Of a DNA stretch of 64,000 nt, positions 56,960 to 64,000 are shown piece by piece. The DNA is from Hexactinellida sp. DTS-2022 (lineage: Eukaryota; Porifera; Hexactinellida). The notes under the pieces are model-generated. The model saw nothing but the letters and a program-made list of their open reading frames with translations, was not told where the DNA came from and made no database searches. Position 1 is the stretch's first letter. Each line of letters starts with the position of its first letter. Position numbers and translations under genes: made by a program. The stretch is from assembly GCA_028753945.1 (NCBI GenBank), contig JAPNXP010000004.1, positions 2,356,001 through 2,420,000 of the forward strand. Reading direction: 5' to 3'.

Positions 56960-57829
56960 CAGTGGTTCCCATCAGGGGTGCATGGGACACGTCTCGGGGG
57001 TGCACGGGACAAGGAGTGGAGTGAATATTGATCATTTTAAAATAAAGTTTTTTTATTACTCGACTATATTGATTTATTACTATTGTGTTCTGTAAGTTAC
57101 CCGACGCTTTTTCAAAGAGGGCTTGGTCAGTACTGGTCCATTTACCACAACCTACCTTTGGGAATTCGCCCCCCCCCCCCAATATTGGTACACATCATAA
57201 TTTTATCCTCCCTAAATCAGCAAAATATTGTTGCCATAAATTGTTAGTAATACTCAATGATATTTGAAAATCCTCTTCACCCAAGAAAATTTTTCCCGCT
57301 CACTGCCCTCGTTCGTCTATAAATCTATGTATACTTAGATTAACCTTGTATTAATATAAAATACTGACGCTTTTAATGAGACCATATGATGTTCACCCCA
57401 AATCCTGTTTTTATAATCGATGCCCTTGTCCATGTGCGTAGAATTTATCTTAAAGTCGCAAAAGACTTAGGGGGGGGGGGGGGGGGGCGAGATAAGATAT
57501 TTCTAATAACGATTTCCATTAATTACAAATCTAAAAAAAGCTGAGACACCTAGTGTTACTTTTTTAATATATTTCAGTTCCTTCAAATACTGAGGATTCG
57601 TGTTAACATTTCACTACACAAGGGAGAGAAAAGAACCAAATAGTGGGGGCGGTAGTATGGACAGCCCCCCAGTTGAAAAATTTAGGGGGGCGGGCCCCTA
57701 TCGCCCCCACGAATTCTACACTCATGCCCTTGTCAATAGAATCCTTCATACTTAGGTATGTCCTGGGGGTACACCACCAAATTTTCGGGTATCAGGGGGT
57801 TCACGAGTTAAAAAGATTGGGAACCACTG
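56960..57829. mobile_element. hAT-type nonautonomous element, 870 bp
   Basis: Ends CAGTGGTTCCCATCAGG and, inverted, CAGTGGTTCCCAATC; flanks CATTAAAT and CTTTAAAT (7 of 8). Contains C and G homopolymer runs (57170, 57472). No transposase seen. Confidence 0.85.
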
Positions 57830-58093
57830 CTTTAAATAAAAGAATAATTAGAGTTAAAATAAATTCTCAGATCAACTAGTCCATGCTTTGATTTTTAATG
57901 TTTTCCATATTAACGATTTAGATTCAAGATTGTTTATATACAGTGGAGGATGCAATTATGTTGATTAGGAGAATATAAATGCTTTACAAATGAGACATGA
58001 AGTTATAACTTGGCGTGGAGTGAGAGATTTTGACTGGAATTCAATCAACTCGGAACATACATATAAATATATTACACATAGATAGAAATATAG

Positions 58094-58637
58094 CAGTGGC
58101 GGCGCAACGGGGGGGCAAGGGGGGCTCAAGCCCCCCCCCCCCCGGAGCTACAATAGAATATCCTCCTCATAAGGATATTACAACCTCTGTACGAGGTTGT
58201 ATTATAGAAATAACATTTATGTTGTCCCTATACCTTTAAATTATAATGAATATTTGTAAAATGAAAGCATATACATAGTAATTGGAACTCATTAGTTTTC
58301 ATTTCGTGAACACTAATTCGATATCTAAGTTATATCTAATTCATTAAAAAATGGCAAATAATTTTTATTTATTCTAATTATGAAATTTTCAAGTATTCCT
58401 AAATGGCTTTACCGCTGTACCAATCGACAATTCCCTTTTCTGCTGTAGCTCCTGTATTACTACAAATTTGATGGATTTCTTAAACTTTATACTATAGTCT
58501 TGTAATGGAGCATTAAAAATATTTTTTATTGTGCCCCCTGAAATCTCCCTGCCGTGATCGTAAATATAAATTCCTACCTAAACTCGCTGACCCCAGAGCC
58601 CCCCCCCCCCGGATTAAAAATCATGGCGCCGCCACTG
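58094..58637. mobile_element. hAT-type nonautonomous element, 544 bp
   Basis: Ends CAGTGGCGGCGCAACGG and, inverted, CAGTGGCGGCGCCATG; flanks AAATATAG and ATATATAG (7 of 8). C-rich runs just inside both ends. Confidence 0.85.
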
Positions 58638-58650
58638 ATATATAGATATA

Positions 58651-59366
58651 CTAACCGGCCAAAAGTATTTAACAACAATAATTTTTATTCATAAATTCAA
58701 GTTTATAGAAGCATAATAACATTAGTAGATGCTTCTACATGGCTATTTACAACAACGATAGGTGAATTATAATAAAATAGCCAAAAATTTAACTTTATTT
58801 TTTTGGAGGTGTTAAACTCATTAACTATATTATTACCTAATTAAATATATAATTTCTGTACAGTAGGATGCAATGATTGCAGATTACAATTCCACATGGT
58901 CGAATTATTCAGAGTGCATAATTTCAAATCATACGATTATTTTCTACTGAGATACAGCCACATTCTCATTTGTGGGACGTGGCAGAGAGCCAGAGACAAC
59001 TATGCCATTTCATGGATTTTTAACTAAAATGACTAGAAATCACAATATTTGTTAATTTATAACTATAGTAAAATATTTATAGTAATTTTAGAGTACAGTC
59101 AACTCCGCTTAATAGAGCCACTTATTAAACGATTTCTCCGCTTAATCTGGTCAAGATTTCACAGGATTTATAGGACAGAATTAGATTTCGGCTTACACTA
59201 TTTTCGGTTAACCGGTTTCTCCGCTTAATAGGGTCAAAACAACCTGGTCCCGAGGTGGCTCGGATAAGCGGAGTCGACTGTGGTTTAAACTAGCCGTTAA
59301 TGAGTTTCCCCACGACTATTGAGTCTACACCTAATTCGTTTTGTGTAAATACTTTTGGCTGGATAG
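58651..59366. mobile_element. Mariner-type MITE with a smaller MITE inside
   Basis: Ends CTAACCGGCCAAAAGTATTT and, inverted, CTATCCAGCCAAAAGTATTT; TA flanks. Same family as 33845-38511. Hit by the MITE at 59096-59280. Confidence 0.75.
59096..59280. mobile_element. Pogo-type MITE, 185 bp
   Basis: Ends CAGTCAACTCCGCTTAATA and, inverted, CAGTCGACTCCGCTTATCC; TA on the left, TG on the right. CCGCTTAAT repeats inside. Confidence 0.75.
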
Positions 59367-60269
59367 TATATATACGTTTTGCGTGTTTTAGAAATATTCG
59401 GATGCACGTGCTAACACGGAATATTTATCGTAGGTCCGCAAACACACGATCCAATTCCAGTTGTTAGAGTTTATAATATCCGGGTACACACGTCATATGA
59501 AGATATGTAAAACTACAACACATATACATAAATCTTTGGGTTTTAATGAGCTACACCTGCTAGTTCGCTTCGCAGCAGAGCACAACCACACACACCAACC
59601 GCTGCGAGCTTAGTGTGTGGTTTATATACTTCTAACATTGATTATAAGGCGCATGGCTTAAAATATACTACAGCTTGTTAAGCATAGAATTGCCCAAATA
59701 ATTTCCAGGCCATTGTGTTTGGTCATGGATATATACAGCTATCGTTACATGTTCAACTATATTTAGGTTTCCATATACGGCGGAAACATCTAGACTACTT
59801 TTGAGAATAGTTCCTCATTAATTTAACCACAATGAAGTTTCAAAAATTCATACCATATATGGTAATTGCGTTCATTTTATGATCATCTTGTCAAACTTTC
59901 CTGAAATTTAAACCTAAACTTTCATCTCGATACAACCCACATTATTTATATTTATAAATAGGAATCAAAAGTGTTATATGATTCACTTAAGAGCCTTATG
60001 ACTAAACTTAAAAGATTGTAGTTATCAAACCATACATTAGGAATTATCTGATAAATAAATACATAAATTCTATAAATTTCTCATTTCTCTTCGAAATCTA
60101 CATTCTACATGATATCACATTGTAAATACCTGATTATGCCACTGACCTATCTAATTCATTTTTCTTTTCTCTCATATTTCATAAGTTTAGAGCTAATTAA
60201 TTTAAATATTGTACTGTTTGTACAACATTATATTTTCTAGCCTCATTTCTTCAATCCTCGTATTTATTG

Positions 60270-60650
60270 ATGCCTAACAAATGTTATGTTGTTGATTGTA
60301 ACTCTGGTTACAAGGATGGACCTAATAACCCTCGCTACAAATTTCCTCAGGACGAGCAATTGGCTGGTAAATGGTTGCGTTTTCTTAACAGGCCTGCTGA
60401 TTATGTTATTACCGATAACTCTTTCATTTGCTCACTTCACTTTGATAATAAATTCCTGAAAATATCTCCCAATAGTTTCACAAGATTGAACTACAATCTC
60501 AATCAAATTCCTACTATTCATCCACTTTCTATTCCGCAAAGTCAGGCTATTATCCCTTCTAATTCACGTCCACCACCAAAAGACCGTGTCTTTCAACCAG
60601 ACCAAATTTCCATCTACGAGGAAAAGTTCAAAATTCAAAAATTTAGGATC
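60270..60650 (+). pseudogene. P6 transposase, THAP domain
   Basis: The ATG at 60270 gives MPNKC, the canonical THAP start; the upstream TTG is not needed. The C2CH zinc finger is complete: CYVVDC, then ICSLHF about 45 residues on, with YKFP and the AVPTIF-like box QIPTIH near residue 90. It is the only THAP domain in the window with all four ligands in one frame. The frame ends at 60650, after which coding-like sequence goes on in another frame (DLIDFLDKAPEY), so the gene as a whole is broken. Confidence 0.85.
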
Positions 60651-60959
60651 TAATTGATTTCCTCGACAAAGCTCCTGAGTATGCAAGTTATAAACTGCAC
60701 ATTGAAGATAGTTTCGTTACTGCGTACCATCTTGTTATTAGCTCTGGGTTAGCTGGTGTAAATAATGCATTACTATCTACACAGACTTCCAGGTTGAACT
60801 TAGCTATAAAGGTTCGCTTATTCCTCTTCCAAGTTACATCCAAAACTCAACTGACCATAAGATAATTAATTTGGATGCTTTTGAGAATTTACCAAATTAT
60901 TGTCGAAATTTTGACTCCAAGCATCATGTCAATGTTATAAAGGAGCTAATTCAACTTTG

Positions 60960-61221
60960 ATGTTTCAGCCCTCGTGGTAGACCGAAGTACTCATCACAGG
61001 TTCTGCGTTTCTCTCTATTGCTAAGATATACTTCTAATTCTGCTTATACTTTCCTTAAGAAATGCATTCCTCTCCCGAGCAACTCACTACTCCGAAAGCT
61101 TAAATCCCCTACTATAGACAACTGTCAATCACTTCAAGTTTTACGTGACCAAAACTTGATTGGAAATGATATTGCAGTATTACTTGATGAAGGCCAAACT
61201 ATACTCAAGAATGACATTTGA
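60960..61221 (+). pseudogene. P6 transposase, start of RNase H region
   Basis: Reads GRPKYSSQVLRFSLLL and later SNSLLRKLKSPTID, then IAVLLDEGQ, where LLDE matches the first catalytic Asp of P-type enzymes (LQLDE in P4). The foldback at 61190 starts within codons of this motif and the frame then closes in foldback sequence. Confidence 0.7.
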
Positions 61222-61887
61222 GATTAGGTTGTTTTTGGATAGTAACCCATAAAGTAAACTAGCATTGAAAATTTCAGCTGAATCTGACTCATACTTTTGA
61301 CGTTGCACCCTTTTTAGAGTTTAGGAATGTGTCCATCATCATCAAAAGGTCAGTTTTAAAATGGTCGATCATAACTTTTGGTCTAGATTTCACAAATTTG
61401 GTTCAACATGTTTGAAACCAAGTGTAAATGAATGAATACATATGTACCTTTATAGAAACACGAATATTTAATATTTTGGCACTAAACTTTCAGAGTTACA
61501 GCACTTTGAAGTCGGATTTCAACTGACAAACGTCACTTTTTCGTAGTTTTGGGGTCGAAGTTTGACTTCAAAGTGCTGTAACTCTAAAAGTTTCGAGCCA
61601 AAATATTAAATATTCGTGTTTCTATAAAGGTACATATGTATTCATTCATTTACACTTGGTTTCAAACATGTTGAACCAAATTTGTGAAATCTAGACCAAA
61701 AGTTATGATCGTCCAATTTAAAACTGACCTTTTGATGATGATGGACACATTCCTAAACTCTTTTAAGGGTGCAACGTCAAAAGTATGAGTCAGATTCAGC
61801 TGAAATTTTCAATGCTAGTTTACTTTATGGGTTACTATCCAAAAACAACCTAATCTCAAATGTCATTCTTGAGTATAGTTGGGCCTT
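61190..61887. mobile_element. Foldback (long palindrome) in the P6 gene
   Basis: Inverted arms of about 325 bp (61190-61513 and 61564-61887), about 95% alike by eye, around a 50-bp centre. Ends AAGGCCAAACTATACTC and AAGGCCCAACTATACTC. No convincing TSD. No coding sequence of its own. Confidence 0.85.
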
Positions 61888-62389
61888 AAATGCATCTCCA
61901 ATCTCAAGTTCAATTCGATGTCCATACACTCATTGGTTGCAATGCTGGTTTGGAAATGTACAGCAGTATATTATGTTTTATCGTAAAATCCATCCGAAAG
62001 TCTCTCCATTTGTGATTTCCGCAGTACCTCTTGTAAAAACTCTGGTGATATTGTTAAGTTGAAATTTTCAGTGTAATTAGTACTTATTGCATACTGTTCA
62101 AAAATACTATAATCTCAATTTATGAAATGTTCAGAGAGGGGCCCTAGTTTTTCAAAATGTGTGCCGGAGGCCCTTTGAATTTGTCGCAATAAAAAAGTTT
62201 GCCCAAACTTTCCAGATCGGCATGGGAGCTTAAATCGCGAGTTATATCCTAAAGTATCAGAATCAGGCATAAAACTTAACTAGGCAGAGGTTGGTCACGG
62301 AACCTTAATTTTTGACCCCACTAAATCGTCTCTTAACTAATTACAAAATTCAGGACAAAGATTACAAAATCAAGAACCACTACATTTAA

Positions 62390-63557
62390 ATGAGAATATT
62401 TATTTTCTCTTTGACACATGCCACTTGATCAAGAACATTAGAAATAATCTGGTAGCCAAGAAATATTTTGATATTCCATCTTTCGAATTTTCCTCTGTAA
62501 ATCTAAATATTTTCTTTCAAGCAGGATTTGTTCGGTGGTTTCATCTTCATACTATTCACGAAAGAGATATAATCTTATCCGCACACCTCCGTGATGCTTA
62601 TAAAATCAATTCATCTGTACTTCATCCTTGAAATAATAAGCAATCTGTTCCCTTAGCAGCTTAGCCCTTGCTCTTTTTCACTTACTTTCTTTCACCCTCT
62701 TCGCCAAGAAAATGCTTTAGTTCCAAATGATTCTAAAGCAGAATTCCTTTGTTCCTTTAGTAATTGGCTAATTACCTGGCAAGCCTCGGGAAGATTTGGT
62801 TTGACTCAGCAAACATTTAAAGCCTTAATACAGACCAACTATGACATCCCTGAACTTTCTCTCGACTTACTCACAGAAGGGCATGACTATGTGTTAACTG
62901 GACGATTACAAAGTGATCCACTTGAGAGGTTTTCACATTATCGGCAAATGATTGGAGGGCGCTCATTGGTCAGCTTGCAAGAAGTGATCAGATCAGAATC
63001 AATAATTAAGTTGAAATCTCTCCTGAAGGGAAATATTGACATCTATTTTTTATCAACTCCGAATCAATCAATTTCATCTATCAACGACTTTGCAAGGAGC
63101 ATGCTCATAAATGATTGCGATCATTTACAACTGACAGACAGGGTATATAATATTGTCGCTATTAGAACAAATCCAGTGTATTGTCTGTTTGAGTTCCTTG
63201 AACAATAATCTTGTTTCATCTGAGTATGTCAGCAACTTAAACCAAGGTGGTTTGACTCTACCCTGTAATTCATTACAACACTATGTGTTGAGTGCCTTCT
63301 GCTTACTTGAAGTTTCGGAAGGAGAAATTAGAAGCTCCAGCTTTCCCTGAAAATCTCTAGCGCTGACACTACTCAGTATCGAAACAGTTGAGTGGGATTC
63401 TACCTTTGCTTGCAGTTGTCATTCAGAGAAGTCAAAAGAATTAGTCAACAAGATCATTTCAAATAAATACTTTAACAACTTAAGAAAACAGGTCTCTGAA
63501 ACTCGACGTGAGGACCAAGTGACAGCTTTTAAATCAAACAAACGACAGAAATTGTAA
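62390..63557 (+). pseudogene. P6 transposase, C-terminal half
   Basis: Starts FDTCHLIKNIRNNLVAKKYF (62405), then HLHTIHERDIILSAHLRDAY, SNWLITWQASGRFGLTQQTF (62760) and QSDPLERFSHYRQMIGGRS (62908), the conserved P/THAP9 block; the last pieces (63150-63557) have a Cys pair (IQCIVCLSS). A stop near 62630 and frame changes break it. The segment between the foldback and 62390, including a short GC-rich repeat at 62135-62180, is not clearly coding. Confidence 0.75.
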
Positions 63558-64000
63558 AACTTAAGTTTACACAAACATAACTATATTACATTTCCGTTCA
63601 TTATATAGTGATCCCTCGTATATGCCTTATTCGTAGTTAATACGAAAATTATGTTCAATCATAGCGAAGAGTTTATGTATGCTTATTACCATATAGGTAA
63701 TACAATTTTGAGTACGTCATTGTGGTTAAAATTAACGAGGAACTATCCTCAAAAGTAGTCTAGATGTTTCCGCCATATATGAAAACCTAAATATAGTTGA
63801 ACATGTAACGATAGCTGTATATATCCATGATCAAACAGAATGCAATCAATGGCCTGGAAATTATTTGGGCAATTCTATGCTTAGCAAGCCGTAGTATATA
63901 GTAAGCCATGTAAGGCGTAAATAGGCCTAAATAGTAAATTTTTTAATGTGAATTTTTAGTGATTACGTCATCATGCGATAATGAGTAAACATATTGGAAA

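Larger units (their letters stand above)
59652..63910 (+). mobile_element. P element P6 (THAP9-like subfamily)
   Basis: Long inverted ends of about 200 bp beginning CATGGCTTA and sharing TAAGCATAGAATTGCCCAAA; identical 7-bp flanks TAAGGCG at 59645-59651 and 63911-63917. 4,259 bp including a foldback at 61190-61887. Its ends and gene are closest to P7. Confidence 0.93.
59560..64000 (-). mobile_element. Helitron, copy c, split by P6 and cut by the window end
   Basis: On the minus strand the 3' end is CTAG at 59560-59563, preceded by GCTGCGAAGCGAA. The body is interrupted by P6 and resumes at 63911 with CGTAAATAGGCC and ATGATGACGTAATC as in copies a and b. The 5' end is beyond the window. Confidence 0.75.

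Overview
The window looks like intergenic DNA from an AT-rich invertebrate animal genome. THAP-domain P elements, hATs, metazoan-type MULEs, a Ginger-type element, Helitrons, Tc1/mariner-type MITEs and a LINE fragment occur together, and no long host gene is visible. I cannot name the species. Almost every reading frame belongs to a transposon, most are decayed, and many copies sit inside one another with exact target-site duplications (TSDs) that fix both ends and the order of insertion. Layout: 1-3158, a P element (P1) cut by the window start; about 3775-4490, a LINE reverse-transcriptase fragment; 4955-12506, a hAT deletion derivative that took in a P element (P2), itself split by a MULE, plus a second hAT with two MITEs; 12571-13712, a short RAG1-like (Transib-superfamily) copy; 14412-17335, a decayed autonomous hAT; 17473-17839, a TA-flanked MITE; 17846-26310, P element P3 holding a foldback, MITEs and the nearly complete P4. 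Next, 26665-28191, a Helitron with a nest of three further elements; 30012-32173, two MITEs and P5 with a mariner MITE in its terminal repeat; 32186-32829, a second Helitron; 33845-38511, a mariner MITE holding a Ginger-like element, itself hit by hAT MITEs; 38669-39037, a second copy of the TA-flanked MITE; 41106-44185, a full-length RAG1-like transposon; about 45700-51440, a MULE split by P7; 52325-59366, MITEs, a TTAA-flanked element and Helitron pieces; 59560 to the end, a Helitron holding P6. The standout is the 3,080-bp element at 41106-44185. Its ends begin with CACAGTG, the heptamer of V(D)J recombination signals; it has a perfect 5-bp TSD and one decayed gene with all three catalytic acidic residues of RAG1, the Cys pair and His pair of its zinc regions and a C-terminal zinc knuckle. 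There is no RAG2-like gene. A deleted relative at 12571-13712 keeps the same ends and the N-terminal coding region, so this is a family rather than one relic. Other notable points: P elements with 7-bp rather than 8-bp TSDs (five solid cases), a MULE transposase ending in an IAP-type RING finger and flanked by inverted arrays of a 29-bp repeat, a 1-kb foldback with a 9-bp TSD built from Helitron-like sequence, and a four-deep nest in the first Helitron. Host sequence is scarce: the RAG1-like element appears to have landed in a C-terminal coding exon, and one short exon with a signal peptide may lie near 39548-39849.
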